Assembly (NCBI GenBank): GCA_015680685.1
Contig: MNCI01024020.1
Location: forward strand, 80,408 to 144,407
Length of the DNA: 64,000 nt
Origin: Gnetum montanum
Taxonomy: Eukaryota; Streptophyta; Gnetopsida; Gnetales; Gnetaceae
Reading direction: 5' to 3'
Below the pieces are notes generated by a model that saw only the letters and a program-made list of their open reading frames with translations, searched no databases and was not told the DNA's origin. A program made the translations under genes and the position numbers. Below are positions 12,339 through 24,585 of the stretch, piece after piece (position 1 is the first letter of the stretch; each line of letters begins with the position of its first letter).

Positions 12339-12581
12339 CATGGAGGTATGATGAAGAGTCTTTTAGTCAAATATGTCAACAAGCATGAGTTGACATAGCC
12401 CCATTGACATACCCTCATATACATTGACCCATATGTGTCAACGTCATTCCACCCTAAGCCTATATAATTGCATGCACCATTCAAACTTATGAAAACATTG
12501 GTTATTTCTACAATGAAGCTCTTGTAGTTTGCTTCCATAGGACTTAGCAAATTTTACCGCTAAGTGCTCACAACATGGATT
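12339..12581 (+). repeat. Polypurine tract and first third of Athila-II 3' LTR
   Basis: CATGGAGGTA (12339-12348) lies just before the LTR start TGATGAAGAG at 12349. It matches the tract CATGGGGGTA that precedes the LTR at 51869 on the minus strand. The LTR has a TATA-like CCTATATAAT near 12460 and stops at 12581, where GGATT (12577-12581) is duplicated on the far side of the copia array. Confidence 0.85.
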
Positions 12582-13626
12582 TGAGGATCAAAAACTTAGA
12601 AGTGCGGTTGAATAAGTACAAATTTGACATGGTTCCCCAACTTGGATACATCCACACTTGGAGGGTAAAATCCATGCACACCTCCAAACATTATTTCCTC
12701 AAACTATGATTTGAAGGGTACCATACCCTTTACAAGCTTTGAACTCCACTCTAGAGTGTTTCATCGCTATGAAATCACTCAACCCTACAAGGTCCCAACA
12801 AACTCAAAATGCGGTTTAGAGGATACCACAACCTTTACAAACATGAGCTCTACACCGAAGTGTTTTGTTAACACAAAACCACCCAACCCCGCAAGGTCTC
12901 AACAAGATCAACAAAGATGCCTTCTCATAAGAAGCACATCAACCCCATAAGGCTACAAGAATGAAAGAAAAAGATCAAGGAAAAAGTGTAACTAGATTTA
13001 TAGAGTCCTTACAATGAGGCTCATAACATACAAAATATACAAATGATAGTACAATGAAGGACAATCACAAGATTTCTTTTAATAGCCTTGAAAATGATTT
13101 CATAATAGTAGGACTTCCATAATTCCCAAAAAAATCACTTTGTCTTATACCCTTGAAGTTTCCAAAAACTTCTTCAATTTTGTGCAACAACTATTAAATG
13201 GCTAGTATAGATGTCTACTATGAGGATGAGACATCTGTCTATAAACACTTTCAATGCACAAGCGATGTCTATCTTTAAGTGTAGACATCTGCCTATAGAC
13301 ATCTACTTATAGACATATATCCACCAAGATAGACATCTGCTTTTTTCGTAGACATCTACTCTACTTTTGCACTTTGGAATCTCAGGCATTCCCTTGTCAA
13401 TTTGACATCTTGACAATCTTCAAAACATCTTCATTCAACTCCTAGACTTTGTTTCCATCCATGCTCTCATCTTGTTAATTTAGTCTTTAATTTGACATCT
13501 CAACATAGATCTCATTCTTGGCTCTCCATGTAAAGTTATTGTTCATGATCCTGCAAAACTATCATCATACACACAATCTACATTCTCCATTTTTCCTAAG
13601 GTTTTAACATACCTGAAAGGTCAACA
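12582..13626 (-). repeat. Copia LTR 1 (3' LTR of unit A)
   Basis: In plus orientation it runs TGAGGATC to GGTCAACA. It aligns by eye over its length with LTR 2 and LTR 3, including the CCTTTACAAGC...TTTGAGCTC and CACACCG-AGTGTTTTGT blocks. At 13200-13360 there is a cluster of AGACATCT motifs (see findings). Long open frames within it (for example 12711-12950, plus strand) are chance readings of LTR sequence. Confidence 0.9.
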
Positions 13627-13643
13627 ATATCCTCCTTTTTTGT
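13627..13643 (-). promoter_or_regulatory. Polypurine tract of copia unit A
   Basis: On the minus strand the purine run AAAAAAGGAGGATAT abuts the LTR start (TGTTGACC), the expected place for the plus-strand primer of reverse transcription. Confidence 0.75.
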
Positions 13644-14049
13644 GCTTAAGAAAATGAGTTAGTACATTTCATAGCATATAAATTTAATGATAAACAATAA
13701 AGGCATTTAAGATGTATAAATTCCAATGGTAGCAAATGTTATCACTAGAATAGTGATTTAAAGGCTCAAGTCAATGGGTTCCACTCACATGAGTCCATTA
13801 AAAGAAGAAACTAATAACACCAAGAGGTCTCCATAAACTCTCCAAAGGCCAAACCTATCTCCATAATATATCATCACAACTATCCATATACATAAACATG
13901 ATGTCCATCCATAAAAGATCAATAACAATAGAAACTATTATAAGTTGTCCATCATTACATACAAACTAGTTAAAAGAATCACAACAAACTGTACTATCAT
14001 TGTCCATACAAATATCCATAACCATCTACAATCCATACAAACATCCACA

Positions 14050-15778
14050 AAATTTTCCTCCTTTTTGGACATCACTCAAAATGAGGGACCATTCAAGAAA
14101 CCTATCAACTAACCTTGGTAACATCATAAGATTCGTCATCAAATGTAGCTATTGCATGAGAAGGCCTGTATGTCTACTCTTCATCATTGTCACAACTAGT
14201 GTTGGTGCTAGAGAAGTACTCCTCCTCATCATCAACTTAGGATGAAACTCATACAAGAGCTCTCTAGGAATGAAGCTTCACCCAAAATTGAGATGATGTA
14301 GGTGGATGAGATGAAGCATGCTAAGAAGATGAGGAAACACCCTTCCTCTTATATGTGATAAGATCAGTTGGTCTCCAGTGACAAGCAATTCCAAAGATGC
14401 TCTCTATCACACACTACTCAAATGTCTAAAGAGCATCATCATGAGTATGAGAGTTGGCTCCATGATGCATAATATTTAAAAAATTCCCTTGGACATGTGC
14501 AAGCAATACGTCAAGATCCTCAAAATAAGATGCATTTCCTAATTCATATGCCTAGGATGGCCCAGTAGCTGTCGAGTGCCTGCCTAGAGTGGAATAGTCC
14601 TCCTCACTGTTTGATATGGAAGGAGTGGTAATCCCCTCAAATTACTACCAATCAAGAGGAAGAGGTACTCTAGCTAGATTCATTCTCTTATGAAGGTAAG
14701 AGAGGTTCCGTCCAATCATCCCAAGAGTCCTAGAAAAAGGTTATAGCATCTTTTTGAGGGTTGATTTCATTTGTCTATTGACTAATTTAAACCTTCTTAA
14801 CTAAGTAGAGGCCCAAGGACATGATGCAAATCCCATATTTTTTTTCTTTCTAAGGCTTGGTGCTTTGTTCTATAGATTTAGTGTAAGTGGTGCCACTTTT
14901 CTCTAAATACTCACCAAGGCTTCTCTTACCTTTAAGTAGAGGCATATTAGGAATAGGAACTTCTCCCTCACAGATCAACATATTGATGAGAAGGGATGCC
15001 CATACACTCTCTTCCTAGTAAAGAGACCTAGCATGTCTTCACAAAGGATATGGCCCAAGTTTAGTGCCTCACCAGTGAGAAGGTAATAAAGAACAAAAGC
15101 TTGAGCCAACAACAAATAGTGGTAACTTCCCCCTTTTACAATAATATTATATAATACAATAAGAGAGAGGGTGGAAGCATTTGATGTCATCTAACTTTTA
15201 AGTACTTTTCCACTATCCAAAGACACTAACTAACCAAACAAAGCATCACAAAATTCATTGTGGGAAACAAGAATAACACCTTTCATGAAAATATCATACA
15301 TAGAATGGATTTTAGCCCTATGAACATCTAAATTAGATATGCCAACAACTACATTGATAACCTTAAGAGTGACTTCAATTAAAATCCCCCCAACAGTGGA
15401 TGTAAATGCCCGAACAATAGCATTAGTGATTACAATGTTACAATGAAACTCCCTGATGAGGATCTTAAGGAGACAAAAGTTCATGTATATAAAGGATACC
15501 CAATTTAAAACTTGAAAAAATTCCATTAACTCCTTCTAACAATGTTGTTGAAAGCAAAGTGATTTCCTAGAAATGATAGAAATAGAGCAAGTTACCTCAA
15601 ATCTATGCTATGCTTTGATGAACCGAAATTCAAGCAAATATGTGTTGGCAGTGCTTGATGATGCTCCCTTGGACTTCTTGCTCTTTTGTAGAGGATTCCT
15701 AGATGTTCTAATATTTTTGTGAGCCATTGATCTACAAGGATATGCATAAATTACCATGGTTGTGGAGGCCCTAGCCAT
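14050..15778 (-). pseudogene. ORF2 of copia unit A, unknown transposon-associated protein
   Basis: The proposed ATG at 15778 starts a MARAS-like N-terminus with a Lys/Ser-rich stretch (QKSKKSKGASSS). A globular region follows (15526 to 14975) containing FHCNIVITNAIVRAF, then GGSYHYLLLAQAFVLYY, then GEALNLGHILCEDMLG. The pattern (an aromatic-rich start, a 'FY.N..' segment, then 'A..LY......LD.G.I....' and a 'GHP' segment) resembles the 'putative plant transposon protein' domain found in many plant repeats; I judge this from memory. Stops occur near 15190 and in the C-terminal half. It is paralogous to 19680-21260. It occupies the place where a copia element should encode protease, integrase and RT. 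Confidence 0.6.
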
Positions 15779-15839
15779 CTACTCTTAGTTATCTACACGT
15801 GGACACGGAAGAATGAGCAAAAAAGGAAGTGTTAGCCTT

Positions 15840-16030
15840 ATATAATCATGGTTGTCAAGGTTTTCTTATGAAAATTTAGACATCTAACTTGACTAGTAGA
15901 CATCTATCCCACATCTATCTAAAACCTAGATACACATCTATCTCGAGAGGTACACATCTATGGGTAGACGTCTATCTTCCTGTGTAGACGTCTAATGATA
16001 GACATCTATAGGTAGACATCTAAATAAGTA
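15840..16030. repeat. AGACATCT/AGACGTCT motif cluster upstream of ORF2, unit A
   Basis: The motif TAGACATCTA and its variants (AGACGTCT, ACACATCTATC) recur about ten times in 190 bp, immediately upstream (minus-strand sense) of the ORF2 start at 15778. The same motif is clustered in the LTRs of this element (13200-13360). AGACGTCT is a perfect 8-bp palindrome around GACGTC. Confidence 0.8.
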
Positions 16031-16379
16031 ATTGAACCAGATATGAGAGGTTCATGAAATATCTACCATGGATTATAGTCCACAAAGAATTTTAAATGAG
16101 ATGGAAAAATGAAAACTTACCTCTACTTACCTTGCTTACTGACAAAGATTAAGATGTCTAAGGAGATTGAAAATAAGGTTCTTCTTTTGAAGTTCCTCCT
16201 TTGATAAAATTTTTTTAATATCTAATGTCTAGCTTCTTTTCACAAAATTTTTGGTAATATTTCTTTCACATTCTTCTTTTCACTTGATTCTCTACACCTT
16301 TTTATTCTCCTTACCCTTTTGATTTCTCTTCCATTCCTTTTTGTCCTACAAAATTTCCTTTCTAGGTGCATTTGGGAAA

Positions 16380-18014
16380 GATCAAGAAGTCTTATAATAT
16401 GACCAATTGATCATGTGATAATATTTTAAATTGCAATCCCATTGCTTATGCCCAAATCTACCACAATAATAACATCTAACCTTTTTATTTTGGTTAAACT
16501 AATCAAACCTTGGAGCTATCCTTTGTTTGGATGAAGTGCCTATTGATACCTCAGCCTTTGGAGTAGCCTTTTATTTGGATGAAGTTTGTGTAGATGCTTC
16601 TTCATGTTGACAACATTCTAGTCCACCTTTATCATGTGGGCTTCTTCCTTGTCCCAAAACTATGCAAAGGGATTCTTTTCCTTTGACAAGTCTTTCAATC
16701 ACAAGTTTGGTATCTGTAAGGTTTTTTTCAATCTGCTCATCAAACACAGTTAGTTTTTTATTCTCAACCCTCTAGTTTGAGTTTTCTTGTTAGGGTTCTA
16801 AATATTTGACATCAAGTAGAGATAAATCTTGATGCTTTTCCTTTAGAGCCTTCTTTAACTTTAGATAAAGATTTTGAAAGGACAACAGTTCATTATAGAA
16901 TAGGTCATACCTTTCCTCATCAATTTCAATTATTTAATCATCATCTTTGATTGTGCTATTGTCATCTTCTATGAGAGCCATGCAAATGACATGTGAGTCC
17001 TTTGTAGAATTATCTACCTCTTTCTCACTTTGTCATCCATCATCCTAGCTAGTCTAGATGTTTGTCTTTTTTGAATCAACTTCATTTTTATCTTTCCATT
17101 GCAACCTACTAATACTAGGACATTCAAAGAACACATGGCCTCTTCCATCACACATCCAACATTCTATAGAAAATGCATCAAAATTTTAATTTGTAAAATT
17201 CTTGTCTTTCTCTTTACATTTGCATTACTTAGGGCCTAATTGATTAAAGCTTATTCCTTTCCTTGCAAGAAGTCTTTGGACTCTCCTTGATAGACGAGCT
17301 AGTTTATCATCACTATTTATTTCTTGTTCAACTGGCTCCTTCTCCCTTAATGCAGATTTTAGTGTGATGGGCTTTTCTTTTATAGCTTTTTCACTTATGA
17401 GATTCATCTCATAAGTAATAAGAGCACTTTGAAGCTTTTTAAATTTTAGCACTGAAAAGTCTTTGATTTCTTCATGGTGGTGACTTTGGCTCTAAACTCA
17501 AGCTATAAAGTTCTAATCATTTTTATAATTACATCACTTTTTGACAAGTCCTTGTCTATCCCTCTAATTGCTATAATAAGATCATTTTCCCTAGAAAAGT
17601 AATCATTAATATTTCTCCTTCCTTCATTTTAAGGTTGTCATATTTTCTTTGCAATATTAAAAGTTTTGATCGTTTAACTATAAAAGTGCCCTCATAAGTT
17701 GCCTCTAATATTTCCCATACTTCCTTACTAGTTTTACACCTAGGTATTCTATTAAAATCAAATTTATTCAATGCATGATATAACCAATTGTTAGCTATTG
17801 AGTCATACATGAACTTATCTTTTTCTTTGGAAATCCATTTGCTTTGTGCCTTGAGTACTTTTGAGAAGTTGTCAATGGGTGGTGTGTAGCCTTCAAGAAT
17901 TGACTCCCACGCTTTAAATTCCATGGAGTTAAATAATCCTTACATCCTTACCTTTCAATATGCAAATTCAAACCCATCAAACATTGATGGCTTGGTGTAA
18001 GATGTCCCTTCCAT
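16380..18014 (-). pseudogene. Copia gag (UBN2-type) of unit A
   Basis: The ATG at 18014 gives the MEGTSYTK start, shared with unit B. The UBN2-type core is at 17924-17571 (MEFKAWESILEGYTPPID, then SKEVWEILEATYEGT). A CCHC knuckle follows at about 17165-17110 (CWMCDGRGHVFFEC, complete CX2CX4HX4C), then a coiled-coil-like stretch, and a second intact knuckle near 16480-16435 (CYYCGRFGHKQWDC). Several stops and frame changes separate these parts. In a normal copia element protease would follow the last knuckle. Here the frame runs into non-coding sequence and then the motif cluster and ORF2. Confidence 0.85.
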
Positions 18015-18056
18015 TGTTCACTCTTGAAACGTGAAGCATGAACTTGAGAGGACCAA

Positions 18057-18068
18057 GCTCCAATACCA
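18057..18068 (-). promoter_or_regulatory. Primer-binding site, unit A (mutated)
   Basis: The minus strand reads TGGTATTGGAGC two bases inside LTR 2. It differs from the initiator-Met-tRNA complement TGGTATCAGAGC of unit B at two adjacent positions. Confidence 0.85.
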
Positions 18069-18070
18069 CT

Positions 18071-19127
18071 TGAGGATGGAGAATTTACAAGGGCTGTTGA
18101 ATAGGATCCCAAATTTAAAATTTTGTAGCCATAAAAAATAAATATAAATTTATGTGGTTCCCTAACCTGGGTACATCCACACTCGAAGCATAGAATCTGT
18201 GCACACCTCTAGACTTTATTTTTTCAAAATGTGGTTTGAAGGGCATCAAACCCTTTACAAGCTTTGAGCTCTACTCTGGATTGTTTCATCTCCATGAAAT
18301 CACTCAATCACACAAGGTCCTAACAAGCTCAAAATGTGGCTTAGAGGATCTCACAACCTTTACAAACTTGAGCTCCACACCAAAGTGTTTTGTCACTTTG
18401 AAACCACTCAACCGCACAAGGTCCCAAACAACTTAAGGAAGATGCCTTCTCACACAAAGCACATCAACCCCGCAAGACTACAAGAAAGAAAGAAAAAGAT
18501 CAAGGAGAAAGTGTAATTAGATTTACAGAGTCCTTTCAATAGGCTCATATCATACAAAATATACAAATGATAGTGCAATGAAGAACAATCACAAGATTTC
18601 TTTTAGCAACCTAGAAAATGATTTCACAATTATAGTACTTGCACAATTTCAAAGAAATTCACTTTGTCTTATACCCTTGGACTTTCCAAAAACTCCTTAG
18701 AATTCATGCAACAACTATTAAATGGCTAGTATATACATCTACTTCAAGGATGAGAAATCTATCTATAAACACTTCCAATGTAGGAGAGATGTCTATCTTT
18801 AAGTATAGACATCTGCCTAAAGACGTCTATCTTCCAAAATAGGCATATACTATTTCTCGTAGACATTTTCTCTACTTTTGTACTTCGGAATCTGAGTCAT
18901 TTCCTTGTCAATTTGACATCTTGGTAGTCTTTAGAACATCTTCATTTGGCTTGTAGATTCTGTTTCCATCCATGCTCTCATCTTGTCCAATTAGTCTTCA
19001 ATTTTACATCTCAACATAAATCTCATTCTTGGCTCTCCATGTGAAGTTCTTGTTCATGGTCCTACAAAACTATCATCATACACACAATCTACATTCTCCA
19101 TTTTCTCTAAGGTTCCCACTTTGGTAA
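18071..19127 (-). repeat. Copia LTR 2 (shared middle LTR)
   Basis: Starts TGAGGATGG (plus orientation), next to the unit A PBS, and serves as 5' LTR of unit A and 3' LTR of unit B. Its right end is altered: after ...CTCTAAGGTT the expected GGTCAACA terminus and the polypurine tract are missing, so the boundary at about 19127 is approximate. The AGACATCT cluster is at 18730-18870. Confidence 0.85.
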
Positions 19128-19679
19128 TGTCTAAAACTTAAGAAAATGGATTAGTACATTTCATAGCATGTAAATTTAATGATAAATAATAAAAGCATTT
19201 AAGACATATGAATTCCAATGGTAGTAGAGGGTATCACTAGAATAAGGATATAACGGCTCAAGTAAATGGGTTCTACTCATATAAGTCAATAAAAAAGGAA
19301 ACTAATAACACTAAGAGATCTCCATAAACTATCTAAAGGCCAAACCTATCTCCATAATATATCATCATAGTTGTCCATATACATAAACATGATGTCCATT
19401 CATAAAAGATCAACAACAATAGAAATTGTAATAAGTTGTTCATCATCACATACAAACTAGCCATAAGGATCATAACATACTATACTATTGTTGTCCATAC
19501 AAATATCCATAATCATCTACACTCCATACAAACATCCATAAAATTCTCCCCCTTTTTTGACATCATCCAAAAGGAGGAACCATCAAAGGAACCTATCAAC
19601 TAATCTTAGTAGCATCATCAAAGGTAGTTGCTACACGAGAAGGCCTGTATGTCTTCTCTTCATCATCGTCACTGCTAGT

Positions 19680-21260
19680 GCTAGTGCTAGTGTTGGAAAC
19701 ATGCTACCCGCCATCATCATCTAAGGATGGAACTTGTACAAGAGCTCTCTAGGAACAAAGCTTCACTTAAAACTAAGATGATGTGGGTGGATGAGATGGA
19801 GCCTATTGAGAAGATGACGGAGCACCCTTCTTTTGATATGTAGTAGGATTAGTTGGTCTCAACTGAGAGGAAATCTCAAAGATGCTCTCCATCACCTACA
19901 ACTCAAATGTCTAAGGAGCATCATCTTGAGTATGAAAACTAGGTCTAGGCTGCATAGGATTAGGAAACTCCCCCTAGACATGTGCAGGTGGTGCATCAAG
20001 CTCCTCAAAATTGAATGCACTTCTTGAGTCATATGCCCCAGATGGTCTAGTAGCTATCGAGTGCCTAGTTGGAGTGGGAAAATTCTCCTCACTATCTAAT
20101 ATGGAAGGAGCGGTAAGCTCCTTGAACTACTACCCATCTAGAGGAATAGTTACTCTAGCTACATCCATTCTCTTAGAAAGGTAAGAGAGGTTCCAGCCAA
20201 TCATCCCAAGAGTACTAGAAAAAGGCTTTACCATCTTCTTAAGAGTTGATTTCATTTAGTAATTAATTTATTTGAATCTTAGCTAAGGAGAGGCTCAGGG
20301 AGGTGATGTAGATCCCTTCTTTCTTACTTTCTAAGGCTTGATGCTTAGTTCTATAGATTCAGCATGAGTGGTGCTCCTTTTCTCTGAATACTAACAAAGG
20401 CTTCTCTTACCTTTAAGTAGATGCATATCAAGAATAGGAACTCCTCTCTTATTGTTTAAAAAACTAATCAGAAGGGGATGCCCATACACTCTCTCCATGG
20501 TGAAGAGACCTAACATGTCTCTACAAATGATATGGCCCAAGTCTAGTGGCTCACCAGTGACAAGGCAATAAAGAACAAAAGCTTGGGCTAGCAACAAATA
20601 GTTGTAACTTCCCCCTTTTATAATAATATTATATAATATAATAAGAGAGAGGGTGGAAGCATCTAAGTCCATCTTACTTCTAAGTACTTTTCCACTATGC
20701 AAAGATATTAATTGACCAAACAAAGTATCACAAAATTCATTGTGGAAAACATGGATTTTGCCATTCATGAAAATATTAGACATAGAATGGATTGTGACCC
20801 TATGAACATCTAAACTAAATATGATAGGAATTTTATTGAACACCTTGAAAGTGACTTCAATTAAAATCCCCTCAATGGTGGATGAAGAGGCCCAAGCAAT
20901 AGCATTAGTAATTACAATGTTACTATAAAACTCCTTGATGAGGATCTTAGGGACACAAAATTTCATGAACATAAAGAACACCCAATTTAACACTTGAAAA
21001 AATGTCATTAGCTCCTTTTGATGATGCTACTGAAAGTAAAGGAATCTCTCAAAAACTATAAAAATAGAGTGAGTTACCTCAAATTTATGTTGTGCTTTGG
21101 TGGACTGAAATTTAGGTAAATATGTGTTGGTGATGCTTGATGATGCTCCCTTGGACTTCTTGCTATTTTGTAGAGGAAGCATGGATGTTCCAATATTTTT
21201 GTAAGCTAATGAACTATAAGGTCATGCACAAATTATCATTGTTTTGGAGGCCTTGGTCAT
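19680..21260 (-). pseudogene. ORF2 of copia unit B, unknown transposon-associated protein
   Basis: The ATG at 21260 gives MTKASKTMIIC, and the longest stop-free piece is 21008-20391 (205 codons). Segments seen are FYSNIVITNAIAWASSS, LDASTLSLIILYNIIIKGG, LLLAQAFVLYCLVTGEPLD, LGHIICRDMLG and VYGHPLL. A Pro/Ser/Thr-rich C-terminal part continues with a few stops to about 19680 (SILDSEENFPTPTRHSI). This is the better-preserved of the two paralogues. The globular core resembles the 'putative plant transposon protein' domain, and no enzymatic motif is visible. Long stop-free reading suggests selection before decay. The motif cluster at 21350-21500 lies directly upstream. Confidence 0.65.
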
Positions 21261-21349
21261 CTACTCTTAGTTGTCTACACTTAGATGATGAAGAATGAGT
21301 AAATAAGGAAGTGTTAGCTTTATATAATCACATCTTTTAAGGGTTTTTT

Positions 21350-21500
21350 ATAAAAATTTAGACATCTAACTTGACTAGTAGACATTTATCTTGCATCAAG
21401 CTAAAACCTAGATAGATGTCTATCTCTAGATATAGATGTGTATGGATAGATGTCTATCTTCCTATGTAGACACCTAATGGTAGACATCTAAATAGGAAGT
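21350..21500. repeat. AGACATCT motif cluster upstream of ORF2, unit B
   Basis: TAGACATCTA, TAGACATTTA, AGATGTCTATC and related copies recur over 150 bp just upstream of the ORF2 start at 21260. It is the counterpart of 15840-16030, though more decayed. Confidence 0.75.
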
Positions 21501-21799
21501 GAAATGAGATATGAGAGGTTAAGGAGATAGCTACGATGGATTATAGTCCTCCAAGAATTTTAAATGAGATGGAAAAATGAAAACTTACCTCTACTTACCT
21601 TACTTGTTGTCAAAGTTCAAGATGTCTAAGGAGATCAGAAATGAGGTTCTTCTTTTGCAGTTCTTCCTTTCATACAAAGTCCTTTCTAATGTTCTTCCTT
21701 TTACAAAATTTTTGATGAGAGTCCTTTCACATTCTTCTTTTCACTTAATTCTTGGCACCTTTTTATTCTCCTTACCCTTTAGATTTATCTTTCATTCCT

Positions 21800-23475
21800 T
21801 TTTGTCCTGCAAAATTTCCTTTCTAAGTGCATTTGGGTAAGACCAAGAAGTCTTATGATATGACCAGGTGTTCATGTTGTAATATTTTAAATTGCAATCC
21901 CATTATTTATGCCCAAATATACCACAATAATAACATCTAACCTTTTTATTTTGCTTAAAGTGGTCAAACCTTAGATCAATCCTTTGATTAGATGAAGTGC
22001 CTATTGATACTTCAACCTTTGGAGTAGTCTTTTATTTGGATGAAGTTTGTGTAAATGCTTCTTCTTATTGACAACATCCCAGCCCACTTTTATCATGTGA
22101 ACTTCTTCCTTGTCCTAGAACTATGACAAGGGATTCTTTTCCTTTGACAAGTCATTCATTCACAAGTTTTGTATCTGCAAGTTCTTTTTCAATCTACTCA
22201 TAAGACAAGATTAGTTTTTTATTCTCAGCTCTTCAGTTTGAGTTCTCTTATGAGAGGTCTACATATTTTTCATTAAGTAGAGATATATCTTGATCCTTCT
22301 CCTTTAGAGCCTTCTTTAGATTTAGACAAATATTTTGAAAGAACAACAATTCATTACACAATATGCCATATGTTTCCTCATCAATTTTAATTATTTGATC
22401 ATCATCTTTAGTTGTGCTATTATCATCTTCTATGAGAGCCATGCAAATGATATGTAAGTCCTTTGTAGCATCATCTACCTCTTCCTCACTTTGTTCTCCA
22501 TCATCCTAGCTAGTTTAGAAGTTTGTCTTTTCTAATCAGCTTCATTTTTATCTTTCCATTACAACCTGCCAATACTAGGACATTCAAAGAACACATGGCC
22601 TCTTCCATCATACACCTAACATTCTATAGAAAATGCATCAAAATTTAAATTTTTAAAATTCTTATCTTTCTATTTACCTTTGGATTAATTGGGGCCTAGT
22701 TGATTAAATCTTCTTCCTTTTCTTGCAAGAAGTCTTTGGGCTCTTCTTGATAGAAGAGCTAGTTCATGTTCATTGTTTATTTTTGTTCAACTGGCTCCTT
22801 CTTCTTTAATGCAAATTTTAGGACAATGGACTTTTCTTTCATAGCTCCTTCACTTATGAGATTCATCTCATAAATAATAACAACACTTTGAAGCTCTTCA
22901 AATTTTAGCACTAAAAAATCTTTAATCTCTTCCATGGCGGTGACTTTGGATCTAAACTCGAGCTATAAAGTTCTAATCATTTTTACAATTACATCACTTT
23001 TTGACAAATCCTTATCTATCCCTCTAATTTCTATGACAAGATCATTTTTCTTATATAAGTAATCATTAATATTTTCTCCTTCCTTCATTTTAAGTTTGTC
23101 ATATTCGCTTTGCAACACTAAAAGTTTTAATTATTTAACTATAAAAGTACCCTCATAAGTTGCCTCTAATATTTTCCATACTTTCTTACTAGTTTTACAC
23201 TAAGCTAGTCTATTAAAATTAGATTTATTCAATGCACAATATAAATGATTTTTTTCTTTTGAGTTATACATGAAGTTATCTTTTTCTTTCGAACTCCATT
23301 TGCTTTGTGGCTTGAGTGCTTTTTCGCAACTATCGATGGGTGGTGTGTAGCCTTCAAAAATTAACTCCCACACTTTGAATTCCATGCATTCGAAGAATCC
23401 TTGCATCCTTTCCTTCCAATATGCAAAGTCAAACCCATCAAACATCAAGGACTTGGTGTAAGATGTCCCTTCCAT
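21800..23475 (-). pseudogene. Copia gag (UBN2-type) of unit B
   Basis: The ATG at 23475 starts MEGTSYTKSLMFDGFDFAYW, the classical N-terminus of copia gag polyproteins (target-site W in 'YW.'). It continues through CMEFKVWELIFEGYTPPID to about 23200, then in broken frames through VWKILEATYEGTF and KMKEGENINDY. A decayed first knuckle lies near 22620. The 22442-22248 piece is acidic/leucine-rich and coiled-coil-like. The last knuckle reads CYYCGIFGHK-WDC near 21935-21890, with Q replaced by a stop. It is not functional. Confidence 0.85.
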
Positions 23476-23517
23476 TGTTCACTCTTGAAATGTGAAGCAT
23501 GAACTTGAGAGTACCAA

Positions 23518-23529
23518 GCTCTGATACCA
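23518..23529 (-). promoter_or_regulatory. Primer-binding site, unit B (initiator Met tRNA)
   Basis: The minus strand reads TGGTATCAGAGC two bases inside LTR 3, an exact match to the common copia PBS complementary to initiator tRNA-Met. Confidence 0.95.
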
Positions 23530-23531
23530 CT

Positions 23532-24585
23532 TGAGGATTGAGAGCTTAGAAGGAGCATTAGATAAGTTCCCCAATTTAAAATGTTGCATCCATGAAAAAT
23601 AAATACAAATTTTTCATGGATCCCCAACTTTGATACATCCACACTTAGAAGGTACAATCCATGCACATCTCTAGACTCTGTTTCTTCAAAATGTGGTTTG
23701 ATGGGAATCACACCCTTTAGAAGCTTTGAGCTTTGTTCTAAACTATTTCATTACTACAAAATCACTCAATCCTGCAACATCCCAACAAGCTCAAAATGTG
23801 GATAAGAGGATCCCAAAACCTTTACAAACATGAGCTCCACACCGGAGTGTTTTGTCATTGCAAATCCACTCAACCTTGCAAGGTCCCAACAAGCTCAATA
23901 AAGATGCCTTCTCAAAAGAAGCACATCAATCCCATAGGGCTACAAGAAAGAAAGAAAAAGACTAAGGAGAAAGTGTAACTAGATTTATAGAGTCCTTGCA
24001 ATGAGGCTCATAACATACAAAATATACAAATGATAGTACAATGAAGGACAATCACTAGACATCTTTTAGTAGCCTTGAAAATGATTTCACAATGACAGTA
24101 CTTGAATAATTTCCAAGAAAATCACTTTGTCTTATACTCTTGGAGTTTTTAAAAACTTCTAGGAATTCATGCAACAACTATCAAATGACTAATATGGACA
24201 TCTATTTTGAGGATGATACATCTATTTTTAAACACTTCTAATGCATGAGAGACATCTATCTTGAAGTGTATATGTATATCTTCCAAAATAAACATTTTTT
24301 GTTTTTCTTAGACATCTACTCTACTTTTGCACTTTGGAATCTAAGGCATTCTCTTATCAATTTAACATCTTGGCAATCTTCAGAAAATCTTCGTTTGGCT
24401 CATAGACTACATTTCCATCCATGCTCTCATCTTGTCCATTTAGTCTTCAATTTGACGTCTTACAATAGATCTTGTCCTTGGCTATCCATATGAAGTTCTT
24501 GTTTATGGTCGTGCAAAACTATCATCATACACACAATCTACATTCTTCAATTTCTCTAATATTTTGACATACCAAAAGGTCAACA
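23532..24585 (-). repeat. Copia LTR 3 (5' LTR of unit B)
   Basis: Plus orientation TGAGGATTG to GGTCAACA, followed by the TSD GGATT. The AGACATCT cluster at 24190-24320 is more decayed than in LTR 1. Confidence 0.9.

Noticed and set aside
12711-12950. Open frames repeated in the copia LTRs (also 18236-18516 and 23796-23978) as a conserved small protein
   Set aside because: They lie inside LTR sequence, differ in frame and stops between copies, and point opposite to the element; repetition reflects the LTR, not a gene.
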